From Clostridium sp. (GTDB lineage: Bacteria > Bacillota > Clostridia > Clostridiales > Clostridiaceae), in contig NZ_JAHAIF010000026.1 of NCBI RefSeq assembly GCF_018372875.1, forward strand, positions 1 through 58,992: a DNA stretch of 58,992 nucleotides, in the 5' to 3' direction. The notes beneath the pieces were generated by a model. It searched no databases. It was not told the DNA's origin and was given only the letters and a program-made list of their open reading frames with translations. The position numbers were made by a program, and so were the translations under genes. Position 1 is the first letter of the stretch. Every line of letters begins with the position of its first letter. Below, piece after piece: positions 17,661 through 27,108 of the stretch.

Positions 17661-17800
17661 GTCTAGGAAAATATAAAATTTCAATTAGCTATAAATCAAA
17701 GGTATTATTACATTTTCATATTAAAAAATATAAAATAAAGGATAGTAATTTTATAATTTCCTTACCTTTAACAAGCAAAATAAATATCCGCTACACCTTT
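17661..17800. repeat. Dispersed intergenic repeat, copy A
   Basis: It begins GTCTAGGAAAATATAAAATT right after a terminator. Over about 57 bp it matches a copy at 32432 (roughly 80% by eye, with ATAAAT, AAAG and TATTATTACATTTTC in common). A second partial copy of the same unit follows (GGATAGTAATTTTATAATTT, then CCTTACCTTTA), and later AAAATAAATAT. No gene is evident between 17656 and 17907. Its nature is unknown; it may be a decayed mobile or palindromic element. Confidence 0.5.
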
Positions 17801-17907
17801 TTTATTCTTTAATTGGTAAATAAGTTGTGTGAATTGAATTAAGAGTAAAAAAATATTATAATTTATAAAAGAAAAATAAATAGTAGTAAAGAGTTAGAGG
17901 AGTAGCA

Positions 17908-18543
17908 ATGATTAAAGCAGTATTATTTGATTTAGATGGAACACTATTAGATACTAATGAATTAATTTATAAGTCATTTTGCCATATGTTTAAAGAGGTA
18001 TTAGATATAGAATTGCCTAAGACTGAAGTAACTAGATTGTATGGAAAGCCTTTAGAGAGATCTTTGGAAAAATATTCAAGTAACAGAGAAGAGTTGGAAA
18101 GAATGATTAATGAATATAGATCTTATAATGCAGAGTATCATGATGAAATGTGTGCACCATTTGAAGGAGTTATGGAATTACTTCAAACTCTTAAGAGTAA
18201 AGAAATTAAGTTAGGAATAGTAACTTCTAAAAGAAAGGAAGTAGCTGAAAGAGGAATGATGCTTGGAGGCATACTTGAATATATGGATGTTATAATATCA
18301 CCAGAATCTACTATAAAGCATAAGCCAGAAGGAGAGCCAGCTATGAAAGCTTGTGAAATATTAGGGATAGAGCCTAAAGAAGCAATAATGGTTGGGGATA
18401 GTAGCTATGATTTGTTATGTGGTAAAAATGCAGGATGTTTAACTTGTGGAGTTGAGTATACTGCTTTAGATATTAAAGATTTATTAGATGTAAAGCCAAC
18501 ATATATGGTTAAAAAACCTACTGATATTTTGGAACTTGTATAG
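17908..18543 (+). CDS. HAD-superfamily phosphatase (PpaX/Gph-like)
   Basis: A 211-residue haloacid dehalogenase phosphatase with all four motifs: I DLDGTLLDT (residues 7-15), II T in GIVTSKR, III Lys in IKHKPEG, and IV VGDSSYDLLCGKNAG. A helical C1 cap between motifs I and II places it with phosphoglycolate phosphatases and PpaX pyrophosphatases. The exact substrate is not clear. AGAGGAG precedes the ATG. The following small gene starts 8 bp after the stop. Confidence 0.85.
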   Translation: MIKAVLFDLDGTLLDTNELIYKSFCHMFKEVLDIELPKTEVTRLYGKPLERSLEKYSSNREELERMINEYRSYNAEYHDEMCAPFEGVMELLQTLKSKEIKLGIVTSKRKEVAERGMMLGGILEYMDVIISPESTIKHKPEGEPAMKACEILGIEPKEAIMVGDSSYDLLCGKNAGCLTCGVEYTALDIKDLLDVKPTYMVKKPTDILELV

Positions 18544-18551
18544 GAGGGTAT

Positions 18552-18899
18552 ATGAACGTACAGATATTTGGAACCAAGAAGTGTTTTGATACTAAGAAGG
18601 CGGAAAGATTCTTTAAAGAAAGAAGAATAAAGTATCAATTAATAGATATGAAAGAAAAAGGTATGAGTAAAGGTGAGCTTTCTTCTGTAAAAGCATCTGT
18701 AGGTATTAATGAATTAATTAATACAAAATCTAAGAATTATTCTAAATCAAACTTAGGTAATATAAGAAGTGCAGAGGTTAAAGAAGAAATATTATTAAAG
18801 GATGGAAGTCTTATAGTTACACCAGTAGTTAGAAATGGGAAAAAAGCTACAGTTGGTTACAAACCTGAAATATGGCAAGAATGGATAGATAGTGAATAG
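18552..18899 (+). CDS. ArsC/Spx-family protein (single-cysteine)
   Basis: A 115-residue thioredoxin-fold protein. The N-terminal GTKKCFDTKKAERFF has the ArsC-type Cys (residue 11) followed by a positive helix, and the C-terminal LIVTPVVRNGKKATVGY aligns with the R-P-x-x...GF block of ArsC/YffB proteins. It lacks the CxxC of Spx and the three-Arg set of true arsenate reductases cannot be confirmed, so it is probably a glutathione-independent relative of YffB/Spx type. It is cotranscribed with the HAD gene. Confidence 0.75.
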   Translation: MNVQIFGTKKCFDTKKAERFFKERRIKYQLIDMKEKGMSKGELSSVKASVGINELINTKSKNYSKSNLGNIRSAEVKEEILLKDGSLIVTPVVRNGKKATVGYKPEIWQEWIDSE

Positions 18900-18914
18900 G
18901 TTAAAAGTAGGGGA

Positions 18915-18950
18915 TAACCTCTAGCAATAAAGTTGCTAGAGGTTACTTTT
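18915..18950. terminator. Intrinsic terminator
   Basis: A 13-bp perfect inverted repeat (TAACCTCTAGCAA / TTGCTAGAGGTTA, 5-nt loop), followed by CTTTT. It overlaps the 3' end of the convergent Nudix gene. Confidence 0.85.
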
Positions 18951-19508
18951 GGTTAAATAATTAATTTTTTTATGAAATTTATCATAAAGTTTTATCATTT
19001 TATCTTCAGTACAAGCGTTATGAATTTCTGAAATAGGAATCCATTTAACACCCTTAGTTTCTTCTTCATTTAGAATAAGTTTAGTATTTTCATCTCCCTC
19101 AAATAGATAGGCTACTGAAAGATGAAGGTGAGGTGAAACAAATCTCCCTTTTTTATAATGACCATCTACAGTAAGAATATCTAGGGAAAAGATATTGGGA
19201 ACAATTAGGTTTAGGTTTTGAATTCCGGTTTCTTCTTTTGTCTCTTTTATAGCAACATGTAGCAAGTTATCATCACCATCAGCATGTCCGCCAGTCCAAG
19301 ACCAAGAGTTATATATTCTATGATAAATCATAAGAACTTTATCCCTAGTTTTGTTTAAAATATAGCCAGAACTTGTTATATGCATTATTTCATTTTCTCT
19401 AGTTAGAATATTACTATGATTTCTTATTGCATCTAAAATTATTTTTTTATCTGATTCTTCTTGTGCGTTAAAGGGAAGATAGTTTTCGATTTCTTTAATC
19501 CAGTCCAT
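18936..19508 (-). CDS. Nudix hydrolase
   Basis: A 190-residue Nudix protein. The box reads GHADGDDNLLHVAIKETKEE followed by TGI. It keeps the EExGI metal-binding end, with Asp for the first Glu and Lys for the Arg of the consensus. The segment around it (YHRIYNSWSWTGGH) resembles NUDIX enzymes near IPP isomerase or ADP-ribose pyrophosphatase groups. The substrate is unknown. The ATG at 19508 is used because GGAGG precedes it; the ATG at 19520 overlaps that site. Confidence 0.82.
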   Translation of the reverse strand: MDWIKEIENYLPFNAQEESDKKIILDAIRNHSNILTRENEIMHITSSGYILNKTRDKVLMIYHRIYNSWSWTGGHADGDDNLLHVAIKETKEETGIQNLNLIVPNIFSLDILTVDGHYKKGRFVSPHLHLSVAYLFEGDENTKLILNEEETKGVKWIPISEIHNACTEDKMIKLYDKFHKKINYLTKSNL

Positions 19509-19526
19509 TGTAACCTCCATAATAGT

Positions 19527-19556
19527 AGAAACTCAAAGTTTTAACCTTGAGTTTCT
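19527..19556. terminator. Hairpin, probable terminator
   Basis: AGAAACTCAA and TTGAGTTTCT form a 10-bp stem with a 10-nt loop just beyond the flavin reductase stop. The U tract is weak, so some read-through into the Nudix gene is possible. Confidence 0.6.
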
Positions 19557-19562
19557 ATATAA

Positions 19563-20141
19563 TTATTTCTTCTTTTTTTTCTTTCTAACAGAATAACCAA
19601 AGCTACCTAAGCTCTTTTTTGTCATTGGATAGTATTCTCCATGGCAATAATTAATTAAGTTTGCTTCTTCAAAATGAATTTTCCCTTTTTCGTCCATTAA
19701 GCTTTCGTCAATATGTGAACATAAAACATCTGCAATAATTAAATCATGAGTTCCTAAGGGAATAATTTGTTTAACCTTGCATTCTATTGCAACGGGACAT
19801 TCATCTATATATGAGGCGTTAATTTGACTACATTCCTTCATTGTAAAGCCCATTTCTTTAATTTTATCATTTGTTCTACCACTTTTAACACCACAATAAT
19901 CTACAGCTTTAGTCATATTTGAGTGAGGCATATTAACCACAAATTCCATAGACTCTTTTATATATTCATAGGATAATCTATGAGGTCTTACAGATATAGA
20001 AAGCATTGGTGGTTTAGTACATACTGTACCAGCCCAAGCTACTGTAAATACATTTTCTTTTCCTTCTTTATTTTTAGAAGTGATTAAAACCACTGGAACT
20101 GGATTTAAAACTACACTTCCTTTGAAATCCATCTTGCTCAT
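19563..20141 (-). CDS. Flavin reductase-like (FMN-binding split barrel) protein
   Basis: A 192-residue protein of the flavin reductase family. It shows NPVPVVLITSKNKEGKENVF, the FMN-phosphate-binding region TVAWAGTVCTKPPMLSISVR, and EFVVNMPHSN, all typical. It ends in a poly-Lys tail (RKKKKKK), which is unusual. The family uses FMN to reduce flavins or small substrates; the partner is unknown. GAGGAG precedes the ATG. Confidence 0.82.
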   Translation of the reverse strand: MSKMDFKGSVVLNPVPVVLITSKNKEGKENVFTVAWAGTVCTKPPMLSISVRPHRLSYEYIKESMEFVVNMPHSNMTKAVDYCGVKSGRTNDKIKEMGFTMKECSQINASYIDECPVAIECKVKQIIPLGTHDLIIADVLCSHIDESLMDEKGKIHFEEANLINYCHGEYYPMTKKSLGSFGYSVRKKKKKK

Positions 20142-20192
20142 ATAAAAACTCCTCTGTATTAATACTCTTTTGTTATCCCGTAAATTATAGCA

Positions 20193-22490
20193 TTAAAAAT
20201 TATTTTTAGCTATTACAAGTTGTCCTATTGATATTCCACCATCATTTGTGGGTATATTTTTATGGGTAAGAACTTTAAAGTTTTTCTTTTTAAGTTCATT
20301 ATAGGTATTATTAAGTATAAAGTTATTTTGAAATACCCCGCCACTTAGAGCAACTACATTAATATTAAAATCTAATCTGAGGAATTCACACATCTTTACA
20401 ATATAGTTTACTATGGTTGAATGAAATCTTAAGGATATTCTTTCAATAGGAATTTTATTTTCTATATCTATAAGGATAGAGTTTACAATTTGGAGTGGGG
20501 AGACAATATATATTCCATTGTTATCTTTAATATTAAAATCATATCCAATATCTAAGGTTTCTGTTTCTAAAATTGATTCTAGCATTATTGCAGCTTCTCC
20601 CTCAAAAGATGAAGTGTGACAAAGGTTAAGAAGTGATGCAACTCCATCAAATAATCTTCCCATACTAGAAGATGGATAAGATTTTTTAGTGTCAGAAAGT
20701 AATTTATATATAATATCATAAGTTTTTTTATAATTAGTATCTAAAATTCCTTTAATCCTATCTAAATCTATGTTATATAGATATGATAGGGCGATTTTAT
20801 AGCCTTCCCTAAGACTTGCATCTCCACCTAAGAATCTAATATAGTCTAAATGTCCAACCCTTTTATATTCTTTTAAATTACAAATGAAAAATTCACTTCC
20901 CCAAATAGAGTTGTCCTCCCCATATCCTGTTCCGTCAAAAGCCACACCAATTACTTTTTCGCTATATTTGTTGTCTACCATGCAGCTTACTATATGAGCA
21001 TGATGATGTTGTACTCCTAAAGTAGGTATGTTTAAAGAACCTGCATATTTACTACTTTCATAATCAGGATGCAAATCGTGAACAATTAATTTGGGATCTA
21101 TTTCAAATAATTTCTTATAATGTTCTATATTGCTTTTAAATCTTTCTAGGGATTCATAGTTAATTAGCTCTCCATTATGAGGTCCTTGGTATATATAATT
21201 TCCCTTAGAGATAGAAAAGGTGTTTTTCATGTCACCTCCTACAGCAAGAATCTCTTTTGAATCATTATAAAGAAGAGGGAGAGGGGCATATCCACGACTC
21301 CTTCTAATAATCATATTATCATAAGTGGTATATTTAATTATGGAGTCATCTAAAGGTAAAAATATATCTCTATCATTCATTAGAAAAAAGTCACAAAATT
21401 GTTTAAGGTTATCTATAGCTTTTTTGTTTTCAAATTCTAAAGGAAGTCCAGATAGATTTCCTGATGTCATAATAAGAGAGTCTATATCAGTGGTCTGAAA
21501 TATTAAAATTTGAAGGGGAGTAGATGGTAGCATCACTCCTAAATAGTTATTATTTGGAGCAACTATATTAGGTAAGTAGTTATTCTGTTTTTTCTTTAAA
21601 AGAACAATAGGACGTTCTTTACTTAATAAAAGTTGCTTTTCAGGTTCGTTTACATAACAAAAATTTTCTATTGTTTGTATATCTCTCATCATAAGTGCAA
21701 AGGGCTTTGACTTTCTTATTTTTCTTTTTCTAAGCTCTAGTACTGTATTTTCAGAATAAGGATTACAACAAAGATGAAAGCCAGATAAACTTTTTATTGC
21801 GAAAATAGAGCCTTCTTTTATTTTTTTACCAAAGAAATTTATAAGTTTTTTATTGTATTCCCATGAATTTATTTTTTCTTCCAATAATATTTCTTGGGTA
21901 ATATCATTTCCTGAATTATCAGTTATAAATATTTTAGGGCCACAACTTGGACAACAATTAGGTTGTGCATGAAAGCGTCTATTACTCATAGTTGTATATT
22001 CTTTAAAACAATCTTTACATTGAGTGAAATTAGACATGGTGGTTACTTTTCTATCATAAGGAACTTTTTTTATGATTGAAAACCTAGGACCACAATTAGT
22101 GCAATTAGTAAATGGATATAAATATCTTTTATTATGTGGATCTAAAATATCAGTTGTACAATTTTCGCAAGTACATATATCAGGTGATATAAAAATTTGA
22201 GTTTCACAAGCCTGGAGGCTTTCTTTAATTTCAAATGAAGTTAAGTTATAGTTTTTATCATTTTTAATAGAAAAGGATTCAATTCTAGATAATTCTGGAG
22301 GGGATGTTTTTAGTTCATTTATGAAAGATGAGATACTTTTTTGGGTCCCTTCAATATGTACTTCTACACCATTACTATCATTTAAAACCCATCCGCGTAA
22401 ACTAAACTTTTTTGCAAGATTATATATATATGGCCTAAAGCCTACTCCTTGAACTATTCCTGTAATTTTTATTAAATGTGAACAAACCAT
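20193..22490 (-). CDS. hypF: Carbamoyltransferase HypF ([NiFe]-hydrogenase maturation)
   Basis: A full-length 765-residue HypF. It has an N-terminal acylphosphatase domain (GIVQGVGFRPYIYNLA), two Zn fingers (CTCENC...CTNCGP and CKDCF...CCPSCGP, residues about 106-190), a YrdC-like domain (FAIKSLSGFHLCC, SKPFALMMRD) and a Kae1-like carbamoyltransferase domain (VQHHHAHIVSCM, VAFDGTGYG, LSGGVFQNNFL). It makes the cyanide ligands of the NiFe site from carbamoyl phosphate, with HypE. No hypA-E or hydrogenase gene is near it, so it stands alone here. Confidence 0.95.
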   Translation of the reverse strand: MVCSHLIKITGIVQGVGFRPYIYNLAKKFSLRGWVLNDSNGVEVHIEGTQKSISSFINELKTSPPELSRIESFSIKNDKNYNLTSFEIKESLQACETQIFISPDICTCENCTTDILDPHNKRYLYPFTNCTNCGPRFSIIKKVPYDRKVTTMSNFTQCKDCFKEYTTMSNRRFHAQPNCCPSCGPKIFITDNSGNDITQEILLEEKINSWEYNKKLINFFGKKIKEGSIFAIKSLSGFHLCCNPYSENTVLELRKRKIRKSKPFALMMRDIQTIENFCYVNEPEKQLLLSKERPIVLLKKKQNNYLPNIVAPNNNYLGVMLPSTPLQILIFQTTDIDSLIMTSGNLSGLPLEFENKKAIDNLKQFCDFFLMNDRDIFLPLDDSIIKYTTYDNMIIRRSRGYAPLPLLYNDSKEILAVGGDMKNTFSISKGNYIYQGPHNGELINYESLERFKSNIEHYKKLFEIDPKLIVHDLHPDYESSKYAGSLNIPTLGVQHHHAHIVSCMVDNKYSEKVIGVAFDGTGYGEDNSIWGSEFFICNLKEYKRVGHLDYIRFLGGDASLREGYKIALSYLYNIDLDRIKGILDTNYKKTYDIIYKLLSDTKKSYPSSSMGRLFDGVASLLNLCHTSSFEGEAAIMLESILETETLDIGYDFNIKDNNGIYIVSPLQIVNSILIDIENKIPIERISLRFHSTIVNYIVKMCEFLRLDFNINVVALSGGVFQNNFILNNTYNELKKKNFKVLTHKNIPTNDGGISIGQLVIAKNNF

Positions 22491-22610
22491 TGTAGAACAC
22501 CACCTTAAGACGAATTGTTAATATAAATTTTATCATAAATGTATGAATTTATGTAAATAAATTGATTTTGGGGGGGAAGCTAAAAATGAAGTGAAGGTAT
22601 TTAAGCTAAA

Positions 22611-22637
22611 AAAAGGAAGGGATTAACCCTTCCTTTT
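22611..22637 (-). terminator. Intrinsic terminator
   Basis: AAAAGGAAGGG and CCCTTCCTTTT form an 11-bp stem with a 5-nt loop, touching the carboxypeptidase stop codon. The minus-strand read ends in a T run. Confidence 0.85.
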
Positions 22638-23937
22638 AATATCTTCTTCTACGTCTTGAACGACTATATCTCTTTCTATTATTGATAATCTTAATTATAA
22701 GAACTATTAAAATTACTATTATAACAATCGCAAGGATAATAGCAAGATATACAAACATATTAGCCTTTATAAGCTTAAATACTGTTAAATCACTGCTGCC
22801 TTTTACTTCGAAAGCTGAATCTAAAACTGTTGCGCTTAAAGGAATATCATTTTTAGAAGCAAGTTTCCAAGCATTGTTACTTTCTGGTTTTAGTGTTATT
22901 TCTAAGTTGTTTACATTAAGGGAATTGTTATATAATTTCAAGTCTTCACTTAAAGTTACATTAGCTGTTATTGTTTTTGTTGGTCCAAAGAATCCAAATA
23001 ATTTGTATTCAAGTTCAAGAGAACCAACATCATCTCCAGCCTTCTTAACAACTTGTTTTTCAGCAGAATAACTATAATCCATCATAGAATTTAAGTCTCT
23101 AAATCTAGCATCATTATCGTTTCTATCAGACTTTAATACTACACCAATAAGTTTACGTCCATTTCTTTCATATAGACCAGCAAAGCATGTTCCAGCATCA
23201 TTAGTAACACCTGTTTTACCACCTATATTCCCATTTTTACCTAGTTCCGTATTTCTATTTTCTAAGTGTATTATATTGTCTCCAGGTAAGGTAACTGTAG
23301 CATTTGAAAGTGCCATAGTTTCTCTTATCCATTCATTTTCATAAACTTTCTTAGTTAAAATAGATAACTCATAGGCTGTAGAATAGTTTACATCTTTTCC
23401 TGTTACGGAATCTGGTAAACCATTAGGGTTTTTGAAGTGAGTATTTACTAATCCAAGCTCTTTTGCTTTGTCATTCATCATTTGAATAAATTTTTCTGAG
23501 GTTCCACCAACATGATCTGCAATCATATATGCAGCATCATTACCAGAGAATAATAAAAGTTCCTTCATAACTGTATCAGCATCAATGGTATCTCCTACTT
23601 TAAATGATTTACCATAAGGAAGCATTTGTTCACTTTGCATAGTATATGGTGGTTGTGCTAAAGCAGTTTCTGTATATACTATTTGGTCTGTTTTTTTTGC
23701 GTTTTCTGCAAAAAGTAATGCTGTCATTAGCTTAGTTGTACTAGCTAAATACATTTTTTCATTACCACTTTTTTCGTAAATTACTTCTCCGGTATCATAA
23801 TCAACAACGATTCCAGCTTTTGAAATAATTTCTGGCGTATTAACTTTTTCTGTGGCATGGACCTTACTAGCAAAAGGTGCTAATAAAGATATGGAAAGAG
23901 CTAATGCCAATGTTTTTAACGTCTTTCTTTTCGTCAC
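22636..23937 (-). CDS. D-alanyl-D-alanine carboxypeptidase (serine-type, DacA/DacF-like)
   Basis: A 433-residue penicillin-binding protein 5-type enzyme that trims the terminal D-Ala of peptidoglycan stem peptides. After a signal peptide (cleavage near VHA-TE) come SxxK (STTK near residue 67), SGN and KTGVT, then a beta-rich C-terminal domain. The protein ends in a membrane helix (VYLAIILAIVIIVILIVLII) and an Arg-rich tail, anchoring it to the membrane. The start is GTG with GGGGAG upstream. Monocistronic. Confidence 0.92.
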   Translation of the reverse strand: MTKRKTLKTLALALSISLLAPFASKVHATEKVNTPEIISKAGIVVDYDTGEVIYEKSGNEKMYLASTTKLMTALLFAENAKKTDQIVYTETALAQPPYTMQSEQMLPYGKSFKVGDTIDADTVMKELLLFSGNDAAYMIADHVGGTSEKFIQMMNDKAKELGLVNTHFKNPNGLPDSVTGKDVNYSTAYELSILTKKVYENEWIRETMALSNATVTLPGDNIIHLENRNTELGKNGNIGGKTGVTNDAGTCFAGLYERNGRKLIGVVLKSDRNDNDARFRDLNSMMDYSYSAEKQVVKKAGDDVGSLELEYKLFGFFGPTKTITANVTLSEDLKLYNNSLNVNNLEITLKPESNNAWKLASKNDIPLSATVLDSAFEVKGSSDLTVFKLIKANMFVYLAIILAIVIIVILIVLIIKIINNRKRYSRSRRRRRY

Positions 23938-24112
23938 GGTTCATCTCCCCATCTCTTAAAAAATAATGTGTCTGAAAACAGTTTTAGTATATCATTTATG
24001 TATTTTAATAACAATATGTAAAATGACAATATTCTTAATTTCCTATTAATTACTTAAATATAAAATCTTAAAAATGCAAACACTAAGGATAAATGAAGTA
24101 GGAGGTGAAAAA

Positions 24113-24856
24113 ATGAGGAAACTAAAAGGATTTATATTAATTATATTAAGTTTTTTGTGTGTACCATTTTTCAATTATAAGGTGGATGCAGTGGAGGGAG
24201 AGAAGTTAGTTTATTTAACTTTTGATGACGGACCTTCACCTAATAATACAAATAGAATATTAAATGTTTTAAAGAAAAATGATGTGAAAGCATCTTTCTT
24301 TGTTGTTGGAAAGAATGTTGAAATGTTTCCGGAGGTTGTAAAAAATATGGACAAGAATAATATGGATATATATCCACATTGCAACAATCATACTTATAAA
24401 GAACTATATAGTTCCAGAGATTTTTATTTTAATGACTTAAGCAAATGTCAGGAATCTATCAACAAAGTGACTGGCAAAAATGTTGGGTGCACATTTGTAC
24501 GGATGCCAGGAGGATCAGATAACTTAGTTGGAGATAGGGAGGTTCTAGCTAGTATAAGAGAGAATCTTATAAAAAAGGGAGTTGATTATGTAGATTGGAA
24601 CGTTGATTCTGGTGATGCTACAGCTATAAGAGTAGCAAAAAATATAATAGAGGATAATGTTAATTCTGGTGGCTGCAAATATCAAGTTGAAGTTCTTTTA
24701 ATGCACGACTTAGATAATAAGGATACTACAACTGAAGCTTTAGAAACTATAATTAATGAGTACAAAGTAATGGGATATAAATTTAAAACTTTAAGTGAGA
24801 TGGAGCCATGGGAAAAACAATACTTAGAGAATATAAGAGTTATTAATAGAAGGTAG
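24113..24856 (+). CDS. Polysaccharide deacetylase (CE4, NodB domain), secreted
   Basis: A 247-residue protein with a signal peptide and the five CE4 motifs: TFDDGPS, HCNNHTY (H-x3-H metal site; the usual second-position Ser/Thr is Cys), RMPGGS, DWNVDSGD and LLMHD. It probably deacetylates peptidoglycan N-acetylglucosamine or a related glycan outside the cell. The ATG at 24113 follows AGGAGGTG. It is divergent from the carboxypeptidase gene. Confidence 0.88.
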   Translation: MRKLKGFILIILSFLCVPFFNYKVDAVEGEKLVYLTFDDGPSPNNTNRILNVLKKNDVKASFFVVGKNVEMFPEVVKNMDKNNMDIYPHCNNHTYKELYSSRDFYFNDLSKCQESINKVTGKNVGCTFVRMPGGSDNLVGDREVLASIRENLIKKGVDYVDWNVDSGDATAIRVAKNIIEDNVNSGGCKYQVEVLLMHDLDNKDTTTEALETIINEYKVMGYKFKTLSEMEPWEKQYLENIRVINRR

Positions 24857-24980
24857 GGAAATAACAATATATATTTATAAAAATATATAAATACATAAAT
24901 ATATAAATAGGTGAAAAAGTTCAACTATAAAATAGAGAGTAAAAGAGTTAATAGATTTATAAAGAATAGATAGAATAAAA

Positions 24981-25007
24981 AGAACTCTGCCAAGTTAGCA
25001 GAGTCCT
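24981..25007. terminator. Bidirectional intrinsic terminator
   Basis: The stem ACTCTGC / GCAGAGT has a 7-nt loop between convergent genes. An outer repeat AAAGAATAG (24961-24969) / CTATTCTTT (25010-25018) could extend the structure. Confidence 0.75.
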
Positions 25008-25009
25008 TT

Positions 25010-25732
25010 CTATTCTTTAAATCTATTTATTATATGTTCCTTAGCTTTTAATTCAAATGTATCATCAAGTTTATTTAGTTCAACAGAACCATATTTCTTT
25101 TCTAAAGCAATCTTTAAAAATCTATCTGCAAGTTCAGGATTTTTTGAAAGTAATGATCCATGGAAATAAGTGCAGAAAGTATTTTTATAGATACATCCTT
25201 CATAACCATCTTCACCATTGTTGCCGTATCCGTGAATACACTTCCCAAGTGGTTTTAATCCATTTATAAATGTTCTTCCTGAGTGGTTTTCAAAACCAAC
25301 ATAGGTTTCATCAAAATCTTCATTGTATATTACAGTGTTTCCAATAAGTCTTTTTTCTCCACCTTCAGTATAGATATCCAATATACCTAATCCCTGAAGT
25401 TTTTCCCCATTAGGAGAGATATAGTGCTTTCCTAGAAGTTGATATCCGCCACATATAGCAAGAAGAACTTTTTCCTCTTCTATATATTGCCTTAGAACTT
25501 CTTCTTTATTGGTTTTAAGGTCTTCAGAAACAATTGATTGTTCATAGTCTTGACCTCCTCCAAAGAAAACTATATCTATTTCATCTTTATTAAATTTATC
25601 ATTTAAAGAAACATTAACTATATTAACCTTTATACCTCTTTCTTCAGCTCTATGTTTCAACACAAGAATGTTACCAACATCCCCATAAACATTTAAAAGA
25701 TCAGGATAAAGGTGACAAATATTTAATTCCAT
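25010..25732 (-). CDS. gatD: Lipid II isoglutaminyl synthase, glutaminase subunit GatD
   Basis: A 240-residue class I glutamine amidotransferase. It shows NVYGDVGNILVL, FFGGGQDYEQ, the nucleophile Cys in LLAICGGYQLLG and the late His in CTYFHGSLL. With MurT it amidates the D-Glu of lipid II to D-isoglutamine. The ATG at 25732 has AAAGGAG upstream. It follows murT by 17 bp, the usual order of the pair. Confidence 0.93.
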   Translation of the reverse strand: MELNICHLYPDLLNVYGDVGNILVLKHRAEERGIKVNIVNVSLNDKFNKDEIDIVFFGGGQDYEQSIVSEDLKTNKEEVLRQYIEEEKVLLAICGGYQLLGKHYISPNGEKLQGLGILDIYTEGGEKRLIGNTVIYNEDFDETYVGFENHSGRTFINGLKPLGKCIHGYGNNGEDGYEGCIYKNTFCTYFHGSLLSKNPELADRFLKIALEKKYGSVELNKLDDTFELKAKEHIINRFKE

Positions 25733-25749
25733 AATTCCACTCCTTTTTA

Positions 25750-27108
25750 CTACCAAAGCTTTTTAATATAGCCTTTTGAGTGTAGATATTTTCTGTAATT
25801 AATCATGGCTGTATAAGTAGCTAATATATAAATTCTATTAGTGCTACTATTTTTAATTTTTTCTGTTAATGCTTCATAATTTTCTTCTAGAATAAATTTT
25901 TCTGAGTTAAGTCCAGCTGTTTTTAATCTGACAGCCATATCATATAATCTTATTCCTGAAACAAATATATCTTTTATAGGAAGTTCTTTTAATCTTTCAA
26001 AATCAACATCCCAAATCCAAGAAACATCAGTACCATCAGCATAATTATCATTAAGCATAAATAAAGTAGAGAAGTCTTCTTTATTTAAACAAAGTGTATC
26101 TATAGCTTGGGTATATCCAGCAGGATTTTTAACAAGTATTATTTTTACTTGTTTATTATCTATATGTATTTCTTCTTGTCTACCAAAGCTAGAATCTTGT
26201 TTTCCAAGGGAAGATTTTATTGATTTTTCATCAATCCCCATTTCTTTGGCTATTGAATATGCACAAAGACCATTATAAATATTGTAAATTCCTGATTGAC
26301 TAATATTAATTTCATCATTATTAATAAGTACTTTGGATGAATTAGGATTTAATTCTAAAATTTCATTTACGGAATATTTAAGATCAGCTCTTTTATAGCC
26401 ACATTCCGGGCAGTAGAAATCTCCTAGATGATTATATGTTATAAAGTTATATTGATATGGAGCCTTACAAACCTTACAGAATTTTGCATCAGCATTAACA
26501 TCAATAATATTATCTTTTTTTATTCCTATGTTAAAACCATAATATGTAGTTTCGTTTGGTACAGGTAATTTACCAAATAAAGAATCGTCACCATTTAAAA
26601 CTAATTTAGATAATGGAACTTTTTCAACACCCTCTAAAATTTTTGAAAGAGTAGTATAAACTTCACCATATCTATCTAATTGGTCTCTAAATAAATTAGT
26701 AATAGTTATAATTTCAGGGGTTATATATTCTGTTACAAATTTTAGATTAGCCTCATCTACTTCAATAATGGCATAGCTATCATGATTTTTCTTGAAAAAA
26801 CTATAATTATCTATAAAGCAAGCAACTATTCCTCTAAATAGATTAGCTCCTGTATTATTTGTAATTACTGTATGTCCATTTGCCTTGAATATATTAGTAA
26901 TCATACTTGTAGTAGTAGTTTTACCATTAGTTCCGGTTACAAGTATAACCTTATATCCTTTAGCAACCTTTTTTAATATTTCTTTATCAAATTTTAATGC
27001 CACAGTACCTGGAAAGGTGCTTCCACCTTTTAGAAGGTTTTTAGATATAAATAATGTGATCTTACCAGCTAAAATACTTAAAATAGACTTAATATTAATA
27101 TTGCTCAC
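25750..27108 (-). CDS. murT: Lipid II isoglutaminyl synthase, Mur-ligase subunit MurT
   Basis: A 452-residue Mur ligase relative. The ATP loop is TGTNGKTTTTSM, a Cys4 zinc ribbon (CKVCKAPY...CPECGY, about residues 214-238) is the MurT hallmark, and the C-terminal DUF1727 domain contains LNDNYADGTDVSWIWD with the catalytic Asp. It activates the D-Glu carboxylate of lipid II, and GatD supplies ammonia. The start is uncertain: GTG codons at 27111 and 27108 sit almost on top of the AAGG ribosome site, and an ATT lies 9 bp further on. Confidence 0.92.
   Translation of the reverse strand: MSNINIKSILSILAGKITLFISKNLLKGGSTFPGTVALKFDKEILKKVAKGYKVILVTGTNGKTTTTSMITNIFKANGHTVITNNTGANLFRGIVACFIDNYSFFKKNHDSYAIIEVDEANLKFVTEYITPEIITITNLFRDQLDRYGEVYTTLSKILEGVEKVPLSKLVLNGDDSLFGKLPVPNETTYYGFNIGIKKDNIIDVNADAKFCKVCKAPYQYNFITYNHLGDFYCPECGYKRADLKYSVNEILELNPNSSKVLINNDEINISQSGIYNIYNGLCAYSIAKEMGIDEKSIKSSLGKQDSSFGRQEEIHIDNKQVKIILVKNPAGYTQAIDTLCLNKEDFSTLFMLNDNYADGTDVSWIWDVDFERLKELPIKDIFVSGIRLYDMAVRLKTAGLNSEKFILEENYEALTEKIKNSSTNRIYILATYTAMINYRKYLHSKGYIKKLW

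Noticed and set aside
18552..18899. True arsenate reductase
   Set aside because: Only one Cys and no arsenic genes nearby; the ArsC/Spx fold alone does not show arsenate activity.
24857..24960. AT-rich ATATATAAATA-like run after the deacetylase gene
   Set aside because: Ordinary low-complexity AT sequence; no repeat unit of constant length.
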